Positions 8,345 through 16,652 of a stretch of 64,000 nt of DNA are shown here, in pieces; the stretch's first letter is position 1, and each line of letters opens with the position of its first letter. The DNA is from JADJLQ01 sp044227925 (lineage in GTDB: Bacteria; Bacteroidota; Bacteroidia; Chitinophagales; Saprospiraceae): contig JBGAVW010000013.1 in NCBI GenBank assembly GCA_044227925.1, positions 1 through 64,000 on the forward strand, written 5' to 3'. The notes below the pieces were generated by a model. That model was not told the DNA's origin, did not search any database, and saw only the letters and a list, made by a program, of their open reading frames with translations. The position numbers and the translations under genes were made by a program.

Positions 8345-9301
8345 TTATGTATTTAATTTATCTAACCACACCACTTTTTGTACAGGTTGGTGGGCTTGCC
8401 CGATAATGTGTTTATATAATTCAGGTCGCCTTGCATTTAAATAGCGGTAACCACCCGCTTGTTTGAGTTTTTCACTTGTAATGGTTGCTGTCACAAAGCT
8501 ATCATCAAAAGTGCGACACTCTGCCAGGATATCGCCAAAGGGATCCAGTATCATAGAGCAACCATTTTTTAATTGATCATCATCCATTCCAATTGGGTTT
8601 GAAAAAATGGCATACACACCATTATCATAGGCTCTTGCCGGTAACCATTTCATCAGCCAGGCTCTGCCTTTCATCCCGTCAAATTCCAATCTCAATGAAG
8701 TAGGATCTGTGTCACGATGTTTCCACAACTCTGGATCTACAAATCCGGCTCCCGGCCTGCTCGATGGTGTACACATGGTGACATGGGGCATAAAAATGAT
8801 ATCGGCACCGAGGAGCCTGGTGGCCCGCACATTTTCAATAATATTATTATCATAACAAATTAATATCCCGCATTTCCATCCATACAAATCAAAAACGCAG
8901 TAACTGTGACCGGGTGTCAGAAACGGGTTTATGAAAGGATGAAGTTTTCTATATTTAGCAACCAGGCCATTTTTATCTACACAGATATAGGCTTTGAACA
9001 GATGCTCAGATTCATCCTTTTCAAATAGTCCTGCCAGAATCGCTATATTATTTCTTTTAGCTATTTCGATAAGTTTTAATACACTTTCGCCATTGGGAAT
9101 AGGTTCTGCCAGCTCCAGCATTTGTTGTTTTGAAAGGTGCCTGGCAAAGGTATAGCCCGTAATGGAACATTCGTGAAAAGCTATTGCCTGCGACCCTTCT
9201 GTAGCTGCTTTTTGAGCCAGCGATTCAATCACAGAAAGATTGTAGGATTTGTCTGCACTTTTATGCTCAAACTGAGCTGTTGATATTTTTATATTATCCA
9301 T
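8345..9301 (-). CDS. Nitrilase-superfamily carbon-nitrogen hydrolase
   Basis: A 318-residue cytosolic amidase or nitrilase with the Glu-Lys-Cys triad: E44 in AFHECSITGY, K119 in YRKLHPF and C149 in CGILICYDNN. The triad order and spacing match the superfamily. The YDNN after the cysteine and the long insertion GAGFVDPELWKHRDTDP suggest an aliphatic amidase or N-carbamoyl-amidohydrolase-like branch over a true nitrilase, but the substrate is not determinable. It lies 59 nt upstream of the deacetylase gene on the same strand, so they may be co-transcribed. Confidence 0.88.
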   Translation of the reverse strand: MDNIKISTAQFEHKSADKSYNLSVIESLAQKAATEGSQAIAFHECSITGYTFARHLSKQQMLELAEPIPNGESVLKLIEIAKRNNIAILAGLFEKDESEHLFKAYICVDKNGLVAKYRKLHPFINPFLTPGHSYCVFDLYGWKCGILICYDNNIIENVRATRLLGADIIFMPHVTMCTPSSRPGAGFVDPELWKHRDTDPTSLRLEFDGMKGRAWLMKWLPARAYDNGVYAIFSNPIGMDDDQLKNGCSMILDPFGDILAECRTFDDSFVTATITSEKLKQAGGYRYLNARRPELYKHIIGQAHQPVQKVVWLDKLNT

Positions 9302-9474
9302 CTTTGTATAGCTATAAAAATACCATTAATTTAGAGGTATAGGGTACCTCTTTCACCAGAATCCATCCATCAGGCAAGAGATTGTCAGAATCGCCTGAGG
9401 AATTTTATATTCGGATCAGAATTGTATAAGACCATACTCTTAAAAATGCATAAAAAAGCAAATGCAAGCCGAAT

Positions 9475-9882
9475 TTATTTCGCTTTCATTTTATTGCCCT
9501 TTGCATCATGTGTTACTTCTGCGAGGCCGAGCGCTTCCAATAAAGGCGGTATATACATACCAAAGCGTCCACGTAATCCTTTTTTAAGTCCATACCAGCC
9601 GCCCACTGGATTTTTTTCTGAGCGGCCCCATGCTTCTACGGTACCTTCTTTGGCCGGCTTTTGTTCGTCTGCACTACCCAGCTCCATCCAGTCTTTGTGT
9701 TGCTTCAGCATTTTATGCAAATCGGTAATGCAGTCGATATTGTAAAGTAATACAGTTTTGCCTACCGTGCAGACCAATACATCTTTGCCATCCTTTTGTT
9801 CTACATGCATAGTATATTCACTGGTAAGAGGTGGTGTTTTTAAAACCAATGGTTTTTCTTTAGTTCCAATTTTGTAAGCCAT
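9475..9882 (-). CDS. Small conserved-looking protein of unknown function
   Basis: A 135-residue soluble protein that I do not recognise. It has no signal peptide or membrane helix. The sequence is compact and plausible as a folded domain: an N-terminal beta-rich half (EYTMHVEQKDGKDVLVCTVG), then WMELGSADEQKP, and a Gly/Arg-rich GGWYGLKKGLRGRFGMYIPP. The last reads like a helix followed by a loop. It lies 13 nt behind the SRPBCC gene on the same strand and is probably the third gene of the sigma-factor operon, so it may act with the SRPBCC protein. Confidence 0.75.
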   Translation of the reverse strand: MAYKIGTKEKPLVLKTPPLTSEYTMHVEQKDGKDVLVCTVGKTVLLYNIDCITDLHKMLKQHKDWMELGSADEQKPAKEGTVEAWGRSEKNPVGGWYGLKKGLRGRFGMYIPPLLEALGLAEVTHDAKGNKMKAK

Positions 9883-9895
9883 ACTATATTTGATT

Positions 9896-10363
9896 TTATT
9901 TTGTTTTTGAAATAGTTTCTGCTTCTTTCTTTAGATCATTTGCAAATTGATCAAACGATTGGTCAAATGAAGGTATCATTTTAGAAAATAAAGGAAATAA
10001 AGGTCCGCCGATTTTTTCGGTCATAGTAAAATGAGTGAGCCCTGGTTTAGTGGTTTTAAGGGTAAAAATTCTTTTGCCCATGGCATCACCCCATACCAAC
10101 CGATTATCGGGTAGAAATTCCTTGATTTGCAATGCAAACTCCCGTTTGGCATCCAAAGTGGATTTTAATTTAATTTTACCTCCGGCTGCGATGTCACCTT
10201 TAATGGAAATTATAGTCGAATTCCACCTTGGATAGTCAGCAGCATGAGTAAGTAAAGCCCAAACGATACTTACATCAGCGGGTATGTCCGTGCTGATGCT
10301 TGTCTCCCTGCTAAATAATTTTTTGATGGTTAAGGCTTTACTGTCTTGTGTTTTGCTTGTCAT
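9896..10363 (-). CDS. SRPBCC-family (polyketide cyclase/dehydrase-like) protein
   Basis: A 155-residue START-like protein. ISTDIPADVSIVWALLTHAADYPRWNSTII is the usual first beta-strand/helix of the polyketide-cyclase/SRPBCC family, followed by the strand pattern GGKIKLKS, LVWGD and THFTMTEKI and the C-terminal helix SFDQSFDQFANDLKKEAE. It probably binds a small hydrophobic ligand. It is second in an apparent operon behind the sigma-factor gene (57 nt) and before the 135-residue unknown protein (13 nt). Confidence 0.87.
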   Translation of the reverse strand: MTSKTQDSKALTIKKLFSRETSISTDIPADVSIVWALLTHAADYPRWNSTIISIKGDIAAGGKIKLKSTLDAKREFALQIKEFLPDNRLVWGDAMGKRIFTLKTTKPGLTHFTMTEKIGGPLFPLFSKMIPSFDQSFDQFANDLKKEAETISKTK

Positions 10364-10420
10364 TGTTTTTGCTAATTTTTGTACAAATTCTTTGACGACC
10401 TGACTTTAAAAAACGATAGG

Positions 10421-11224
10421 CTAAACTTCATTATTTTCTATAAAAACTTCCATTATTTTTCTATTGTCTTCAAGATGATGGAGTTGCAAATCCGATCCGA
10501 TGGAAGAAAACGGATCTATTTCTTTAATTATTTGAAGTCTTAACTGAAAAAGATGGTCTTTGTCTGCCTGGCCGGCAGCCCGTGCCAGTTCTATTTTGTT
10601 TTTTTCCACTTCGAAGTCCTGTTTGGGATTAAAAATGCCATTTAATTCAGAGCACTGGTGACATATTCCCGTTTTATTTATCAATGCACATCGCCCATCA
10701 AAGATGGTTATCATTTTTGACCTGCTCATATGTAAATAGTATTTTACCATTGCTTCGGTCGTATTCATAATACCAGCTATCTCAACTACTTTAAACTCAT
10801 ATACTTCTTTCAATAACAGGCAAACCTGTTGTTCAATTGGAAGTGATTTGGAAATACAGGTAAAGCAAAAGGTGATGTGTTCTTTGATTTCAAATTTTGT
10901 ATGGGCCGAGGACTGCATTACAGCAGCAATGCCTGAAAAATAGTCGGGATTAGCGAGCGCTTTTTCGCGACATATATCGGTCACCGTTTCTGGCCATCTT
11001 TTTTTTGCTCTCAAATTATCCTTGGCCAGATTGGTGGCAATGGTAAAAATCCAGGTTTTTACGGATGACTCGCCACGAAAGGACACCAATTTTTGTGATG
11101 CTCTGATATAACTATCCTGGACAATATCTTCAGTATCTTCCCTGCTTGCTGTGATTCGCAATATATAAGACCTCAGCTGAGGTCTTGCTGATTCAAATTC
11201 ATCCGTAAATTCTTCTATGGTCAT
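10421..11224 (-). CDS. ECF-type RNA polymerase sigma factor with cysteine-containing C-terminal extension
   Basis: A 267-residue sigma-70-family protein. Region 2 spans about residues 12-78 (TEDIVQDSYIRASQKL, then FRGESSVKTWIFTIATNLAKD). Region 4 spans about 128-172 (LPIEQQVCLLLKEVYEFKVVEIA, then a helix-turn-helix). About 90 extra residues follow, with CHQC at 188-191 and another CxxC (C120, C123) between regions 2 and 4. Two CxxC pairs could form a zinc site, which would make it redox- or metal-responsive, but that is inference. No anti-sigma gene is adjacent; downstream lie an SRPBCC protein and a protein of unknown function. Ordinary ECF factors are about 160-200 residues. Confidence 0.88.
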   Translation of the reverse strand: MTIEEFTDEFESARPQLRSYILRITASREDTEDIVQDSYIRASQKLVSFRGESSVKTWIFTIATNLAKDNLRAKKRWPETVTDICREKALANPDYFSGIAAVMQSSAHTKFEIKEHITFCFTCISKSLPIEQQVCLLLKEVYEFKVVEIAGIMNTTEAMVKYYLHMSRSKMITIFDGRCALINKTGICHQCSELNGIFNPKQDFEVEKNKIELARAAGQADKDHLFQLRLQIIKEIDPFSSIGSDLQLHHLEDNRKIMEVFIENNEV

Positions 11225-11341
11225 TTGCCGGGATTAAGTTTAAGTTTTGTCATTGAAAGAGCAAGTAGATAGATGAAGTAAGCATTGCCTAAGGATAACT
11301 ACCCGAAACCAAATGTAAATGAACTATCAGTATATTGTATA

Positions 11342-12136
11342 TTATTTTTTAACCCCCATATTCCAGATATCCCAGCCCAGCCTGAGAATCAGAATAGATA
11401 CTATCACCAAAAAGAAATACCGTACAAATGCGTTTCCTCTTTTGATCGCCATATGTGACCCGATATAGCTTCCGGTTACGTTGGCTACCATCATTGGTAT
11501 TGCTAATTTGAAAATAATAGCTTTATTAATCAGAAATCCAATGAGGGATGCGGCGTCAGCGATGGCATTGATGGCTTTAGCTGAAGCGGAAGCACTGAGA
11601 AAGTCTTTGCCTAAAACAGACACCAATGAAAACACGAGCAAGACCCCGGTGCCAGGACCTATTATTCCATTATACAAGCCAATAAAAAGTCCGACAACAA
11701 TGCACAACGAGATATACTTTGAATGCATGATGTGCCGTTGTCTTAATTCCTGCCCAAATGATTTATTGAAAAATGTGTACAAGGTCAGTACAATGATAAT
11801 GCACAAAAGCATGGGCTTAAATACTTCGGTACTGATTTTATTCATGATGAATACTCCGGAAAAAGACCCTATGGCCGCTGAAATACCTGCAGTGACTACG
11901 GTTTCCACGGCAAGTCCCATTTTTTTCCAATATTGATATGCAGCCATTGCAGTTCCGAAAATCGAAGCAAATCGGTTTGTTGCAATTACCTGTACATGAT
12001 TGTATTCGGGAAACAAAATGAATAATAAAGGCACCTGTATCAATCCACCTCCACCGACTACTGCATCAGTAAATCCGGCTACCAAGGCGCCTGTAATCAA
12101 TAGAATCATGATAAGCACTTCGGGAGATACTATCAT
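11342..12136 (-). CDS. TSUP-family (TauE/SafE) membrane transporter
   Basis: A 264-residue membrane protein with about eight hydrophobic segments. The first repeat has the TSUP signature GFTDAVVGGGGLIQVPLLF, and the second copy appears as GLYNGIIGPGTGVLLVFSL, so the typical internal duplication is present. Family members export or import organosulfur compounds, sulfite or other anions; the substrate here is unknown. It stands alone between the sigma-factor operon and the Dabb gene, 30 nt downstream of the latter, so the two may be co-transcribed. Confidence 0.93.
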   Translation of the reverse strand: MIVSPEVLIMILLITGALVAGFTDAVVGGGGLIQVPLLFILFPEYNHVQVIATNRFASIFGTAMAAYQYWKKMGLAVETVVTAGISAAIGSFSGVFIMNKISTEVFKPMLLCIIIVLTLYTFFNKSFGQELRQRHIMHSKYISLCIVVGLFIGLYNGIIGPGTGVLLVFSLVSVLGKDFLSASASAKAINAIADAASLIGFLINKAIIFKLAIPMMVANVTGSYIGSHMAIKRGNAFVRYFFLVIVSILILRLGWDIWNMGVKK

Positions 12137-12166
12137 GTGAGGTAATTATATTATGTTTTTTGCAGA

Positions 12167-12580
12167 TTAGGCATCTACGGTATCGTATACGATGACCTTA
12201 TCCCACAAATGGGAGTAATCTTCTACAAATTTGAGGTGTATAGGATCGACCTGGTAGCTGGCCTGATCTTTTGCATTTTTAAATAATGTAAACCAACTAA
12301 TAGAATAGCTGCTATCAATCACCTCCCGACGGGTATCTGCAGGGGTACCGATATTAAATTGTTGTATGGTTTTTACTTTGGAGAGTTTTCGGAGACCTTC
12401 TATCAGCTTAGCTTTATCCGCTTTGCTATCACTGTTTTTTAGCCAGAAATAAACATGGTGGATAAACATTTTTTTTATTTCTGTTTTTTTAGGACCCGAC
12501 TTGGTATTGACTGTCAAACTACCAGCCAGGCTTGCTTTTCCAATATTGCCAATGAATTTTCTGCGACTTTCTTTTTTCAT
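12167..12580 (-). CDS. Dabb-family (stress-responsive alpha/beta barrel) protein with Tat-like leader
   Basis: A 137-residue protein whose last ~100 residues form a dimeric alpha/beta-barrel (Dabb) domain: MFIHHVYFWLKNSDSKADKA, KVKTIQQFNIGTPADTRR, SYSISWFTLFKNAKDQASY and VEDYSHLWDKVIVYD. The N-terminus MKKESRRKFIGNIGKASLAG has twin arginines followed by a weakly hydrophobic stretch, as in Tat leaders, although the hydrophobic region is short. An internal ATG at MFIHH could alternatively start a cytosolic version. Dabb proteins of this kind are usually small enzymes or binding proteins of unknown substrate. Confidence 0.85.
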   Translation of the reverse strand: MKKESRRKFIGNIGKASLAGSLTVNTKSGPKKTEIKKMFIHHVYFWLKNSDSKADKAKLIEGLRKLSKVKTIQQFNIGTPADTRREVIDSSYSISWFTLFKNAKDQASYQVDPIHLKFVEDYSHLWDKVIVYDTVDA

Positions 12581-12647
12581 ATCAAATTTTTAATTCGACC
12601 AAATATATAAAATATACAGGGTTTATCAATTTATGTCGATATAATCC

Positions 12648-12730
12648 GCTAAAATGATTAAAAAATATAGTGTTTTAGCAAGTTATATTATATTTTCTGC
12701 TAAAATGGTACTAAAAACAGTTGTTTTAGT
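12648..12730. repeat. Two copies of a 32-bp imperfect inverted repeat
   Basis: Two 32-bp units at 12648-12679 and 12699-12730 both begin GCTAAAATG and end in GTTTTAG plus C or T, so each can fold with arms GCTAAAA/TTTTAGC (the second has one mismatch). The period is 51 bp. They lie between the malate-synthase-like gene and the Dabb gene on the same strand, and could be repressor operators for Dabb or remnants of a palindromic repeat. Confidence 0.55.
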
Positions 12731-12755
12731 AGATTATTCACCAATCATTTCGGCT

Positions 12756-14630
12756 CTATCTATCTAAATTCCCTGTTATGCGTTTGCCTTCTTTTTTAAA
12801 AGTATGCACAAATAATTCAATTCTCTTCTTTGCTTCGCCAAGATCTTTGGTATTCAGATTGATATTTAATAAATCGATGAACCAGGGAAATTTCATTTCA
12901 TCCAATACATATACTTCACAGATGGCTTTGGAAATCGGTAGCGTGGTTTTTTTAGAATCTGTGTGCACATCTTTATCGTGTGCATTTAGTAATTTGGTAT
13001 ACTCTTGATCTAATAATCGATTAAATAAAGTAATATCAAATAGATCTCCGGCATGTATACCCATCTCCGTATCGTCTTCAGTGATTACAGCTCCCTTGTG
13101 AATCCATTCCCATAATATACTCAATCGGATTTCACCTGTAGCCATATCTTCCATCAGATACAGAATATCATCATTGCCAAAAAAGTCAGCAGGCTTAAGT
13201 GCGGCTGCCTGCATACCTTGTAAAAAAGCATTACCATATTGTATTGCAACACTCAATAGATTACGGGCACCCCGGATGGTTCTGGGAGCCGGCTCTAATT
13301 CCATTAATCCGGCAGCGTCCGATTCTGTATAACTAAGTGCCGGAAATTTTCTTCCCAGTTGATTCAATGCACCATGCCTTTCCCATACCGGTCTGACTAT
13401 ATGTACCATCTTCCAGTGAGCCACCCATTTGCCACTGGCTCCTTCCCGTTGTTCTCTTTCAGCGCCAGTCACCGCCCGTTGCATGGCTGATTGTACACCC
13501 GATGCTGATCCAACCGGAATATTGGGTTCCATACCACCTTGCCATAGTGAAAAATTGCCTTTGAGATCAGGAGTATTTACTGCCCGGCGCACCCTATCTT
13601 CATAGTTGCGCATATAACCATAGGTCATGGTGATGGATTCAATATTGGGATTGATAAAATCTTGATTCCAGGCCATGGCATCTGCTACACTATTGATATA
13701 ATCCCATCTGCCGGTATTAAATCCCACAAAATGGTTTCCCAGTACAGCACGGATTTCCATCAATTGAAAAGTAGCTTCAAGCTGCTCTATCAATACATAT
13801 ACTTTTATAGTACCGGGATCAAGATGCAATAGGGCTTCCAACGCTGAAAGTAAGGAATTCCAGATTGCTGCTTCACCGGCAGTTTGTATTTTGGGCAAGT
13901 ACAATACTATAGATGATCCGTCAGATAATAATGCTTTGTAATTATTCACTACATACAAAATGCAATCCACTATTGATGCTGCTAATGCCTGACCATGTTG
14001 ATCACAAATATGACGGTCATCAAGATGCAGGCCACGAGCTCTGAATATCTTCGTTGTAAAATCCAATTGAGTTTTCCAATCCTGAATGATTATATGTCCA
14101 TGAAAATTCATAGCCCAGGTATTCATTTCTTTTGATACTTGCTCCGCTACTTTTAAAAATAAGGGATCTTTATGTATGGCCAGTTTGAGATTGCGTTGAT
14201 TGTCCAGTGACATGGTATCGATCTGTCCTAACGCATCTTCTCCATCAAACATCCAGCCATCAGCGCCGGATAATAAAGCATAAGCAACATTGCGAATGCT
14301 GCTTTCAATATTGGCTCTGGGTTTGGCTGCCGGGCCTGTACCTTGTATCCATTGACGCTGAAGATCGTGCGGAATGACGGCTGATTCAAACTTACCATCA
14401 CGTGCATCCTGTACTTTGATGCTGGTACCCTGAATGAAAGATTCGGGGTCTAAAAAAGAGATGGCTTTATGGTAAGTATATCTATCTGACCGACGCTGCA
14501 GCCTTGCTGACATCGCAGTTTTGATATCGGAGTTAAAATGCGATAGTGCATTCAATGCTGAAATTACTTCGGAAGTAAATACATCACTATAATTTGCTAG
14601 TATACTAACCGGTATTTTGATGTTTGACAT
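12756..14630 (-). CDS. Malate synthase (AceB-type) family protein
   Basis: A 624-residue protein with the landmarks of type A malate synthase, which condenses glyoxylate and acetyl-CoA: DGEDAL (129-134), RARGLHLDDRH (R199), LPKIQ, the metal-binding E282 (VLIEQLEATF) and D310 (GFNTGRWDYINS), and MEDMATGEI with D495 where the catalytic base lies. GKWVAH is present but followed by W, not the usual P. It is about 90 residues longer than a typical AceB. No isocitrate lyase is in the window. The core fits an active synthase, but divergence leaves room for another acyl-CoA condensation. The start gives MSNIKIPVSIL with no signal peptide. Confidence 0.8.
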   Translation of the reverse strand: MSNIKIPVSILANYSDVFTSEVISALNALSHFNSDIKTAMSARLQRRSDRYTYHKAISFLDPESFIQGTSIKVQDARDGKFESAVIPHDLQRQWIQGTGPAAKPRANIESSIRNVAYALLSGADGWMFDGEDALGQIDTMSLDNQRNLKLAIHKDPLFLKVAEQVSKEMNTWAMNFHGHIIIQDWKTQLDFTTKIFRARGLHLDDRHICDQHGQALAASIVDCILYVVNNYKALLSDGSSIVLYLPKIQTAGEAAIWNSLLSALEALLHLDPGTIKVYVLIEQLEATFQLMEIRAVLGNHFVGFNTGRWDYINSVADAMAWNQDFINPNIESITMTYGYMRNYEDRVRRAVNTPDLKGNFSLWQGGMEPNIPVGSASGVQSAMQRAVTGAEREQREGASGKWVAHWKMVHIVRPVWERHGALNQLGRKFPALSYTESDAAGLMELEPAPRTIRGARNLLSVAIQYGNAFLQGMQAAALKPADFFGNDDILYLMEDMATGEIRLSILWEWIHKGAVITEDDTEMGIHAGDLFDITLFNRLLDQEYTKLLNAHDKDVHTDSKKTTLPISKAICEVYVLDEMKFPWFIDLLNINLNTKDLGEAKKRIELFVHTFKKEGKRITGNLDR

Positions 14631-15062
14631 GTAATACTAAATTTAAACTGGGTTTGATGCAATATAAATAAAAGTAAGAATGAAAAAAGAATTATCTTTT
14701 TTAAATCGAACAGCAGCAGGACCACTTTAAGCTAGGTTAAATCGTATCAAGATGATTTGGATTGGATATGTTGGATATATACCTCACAGGCCTTTCCCGG
14801 GTCTGGCTTGAAAATAGATCTAATAAGTCCGCTCGATTACCCGGATTCAGAAAAAAAAATAACATGACCAATACGCCGGATTATCTAAGGTACAAAAAAT
14901 AACAAACAGCATATTTAAGAAAGTGTCAAAAATAGTTTTAAAACTTACCATTTTTATTTCGTCACTATTCTGCCGGATTTCGTCACTTTATTTTCTTCAT
15001 TTATAATTATACTAAAAGAGTGTAGGTGTTTTGATCTTCACCGTATGATTTTTTAGGAAACC
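14631..15062. other. Non-coding interval with no recognised feature
   Basis: About 430 bp upstream of the malate-synthase-like gene and downstream of the beta-lactamase-family gene. It contains an inverted CCGGGT/ACCCGG pair separated by about 34 nt and several A/T tracts. No open frame, RNA gene or convincing terminator is visible. Confidence 0.5.
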
Positions 15063-16469
15063 TCATTCAACCCTTTTCATTTCTCCTTTTTGACCCATAT
15101 TGATAAACCATCCTTTGGTTACCTTACCATCGGCATCCCGCACAAATTCAATTTGCCGGTCTGTACCATCGGCATAAAAAAACTTGGTGGCCGATTCGGG
15201 TTTGAGTTCAATATCAGTGGTACCTTGTCTTCGACGATATAGTTTGTTATCCTTCACTACAAATTCCATAGTGAGAGCAGCAAAATACTTTCCAGCATAG
15301 TCATGCAGTAATTTTGAATCTATAGTGATTTCTTTATGCTCATACGGCAATTCCAGTTTTTCATTATTTAAAATGGATTCAATGGCTGCCCTGAAGAACG
15401 GCAGATTGGACTCATTATTTGACAATAAAATTATGGTTTCATTTACCTCCGGCTTGCGAATGAGTAGGGTATGATATCCGGGCCAACCACCACTATGTGA
15501 TATTACTTTCCCTTTATCAGATTTCTTTTGAATTCCCAGGCCGTATCCATAGAATGTATTGGAGTCCTTAGGGTTGGTTTGAGCAATAGGAGATTGCATT
15601 TCTGTAATCCCATCTTTGCTTACTAAATGAGCAGTAGTAAATGCGTTGGACCATATAAATAAATCCCCGATAGTAGAATTTACACAACCATCACCTACTA
15701 TACCATCCAGGTAAAACACCATGTCGTACTCTTTGAGATCATCGGGTAATACATAGGACTTAAGGCTATCGCTGTATACATGCCCAAGCGCATAGTTAGC
15801 CGGGATTTTTTTGAGAGATCGGCGGGTATTATATACAAAAGTATGTTTCATTCCAAGAGGTTTAAATATGTATTTTGCCAGGTAATCGCCGTATTTCATT
15901 CCGGATACTTTTTCTATTATGGATGCCAGTAATGCATAACCTGTATTGCTATACATCCATTTGGTCCCATGCGGAAACAACATCGTATCTTTTCTCGCTA
16001 TTAGCATTTCCAGGATATTCTTATTATATGCAATTTTTGATCTGTCCCAATATTTTTCAAACTGATCTTCATATGAAGGAATGCCGGATGTATGTGTGAG
16101 TAATTCTTTTATCGTGATGCCCTCGTAAGGCAGGCCGGGAAAGTAGGTTTTTATATCATCGCCCAGGGATAATTTATTTTTCTCTTTCAGTATCATGATC
16201 GCCATTGCTGTAAACTGTTTAGACACCGAGGCTAATTCGAATATTGTATTTTCATTAAGCCTTACTTTATTTTTATAATCCGCTAATCCATGTGCTCCTG
16301 AGTAAATGACTTTATTATCCTTCGCTACCAGTACATTGCCATTGAATTTAAAATATTTATTTTGGCCTTCAAAGTATTTTTTTAATAGTACAGATTGATC
16401 GTTGGTTTGGGCCAGGCCCCATGTTTGGAATAAAACAATAGAAACCAGAAGAGTAAGTTTGATATTCAT
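15063..16469 (-). CDS. Exported serine hydrolase, class C beta-lactamase / PBP family
   Basis: A 468-residue protein with a signal peptide (cut likely after AQ at 20-21). The beta-lactamase-superfamily motifs are clear: SxxK at S81-K84 (ELASVSKQF), the YxN motif at Y173-N175 (MYSNTGYALL), and the HxG region HSGGWPGY. The class C fold is followed by about 100 C-terminal residues (lipocalin-like strands, ELKPESATKFFYADGTDRQI). Related proteins are D-aminopeptidases, esterases or peptidoglycan-trimming enzymes; very few are true beta-lactamases. It is divergent from the amidase gene (180 bp gap). Confidence 0.9.
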   Translation of the reverse strand: MNIKLTLLVSIVLFQTWGLAQTNDQSVLLKKYFEGQNKYFKFNGNVLVAKDNKVIYSGAHGLADYKNKVRLNENTIFELASVSKQFTAMAIMILKEKNKLSLGDDIKTYFPGLPYEGITIKELLTHTSGIPSYEDQFEKYWDRSKIAYNKNILEMLIARKDTMLFPHGTKWMYSNTGYALLASIIEKVSGMKYGDYLAKYIFKPLGMKHTFVYNTRRSLKKIPANYALGHVYSDSLKSYVLPDDLKEYDMVFYLDGIVGDGCVNSTIGDLFIWSNAFTTAHLVSKDGITEMQSPIAQTNPKDSNTFYGYGLGIQKKSDKGKVISHSGGWPGYHTLLIRKPEVNETIILLSNNESNLPFFRAAIESILNNEKLELPYEHKEITIDSKLLHDYAGKYFAALTMEFVVKDNKLYRRRQGTTDIELKPESATKFFYADGTDRQIEFVRDADGKVTKGWFINMGQKGEMKRVE

Positions 16470-16652
16470 TTTTGTAAATTAATATTTTATGAAAGATATA
16501 AATAATCCTGATTAATTTTTCAATTTAAAATCGGTAATGACACCAGGTAGCTTGTATCACTAGCTTTAAAAAGACTAACTTACATTCTTCATCGCTTTTA
16601 ATGATGGTATACGTATTATTTTATTAAATTCATAGAAAAATATACCGCAAAT

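Noticed and set aside
15063..16469. Antibiotic-resistance beta-lactamase
   Set aside because: The class C motifs are shared by many esterases and peptidases; length and C-terminal extension do not point to a true beta-lactamase.
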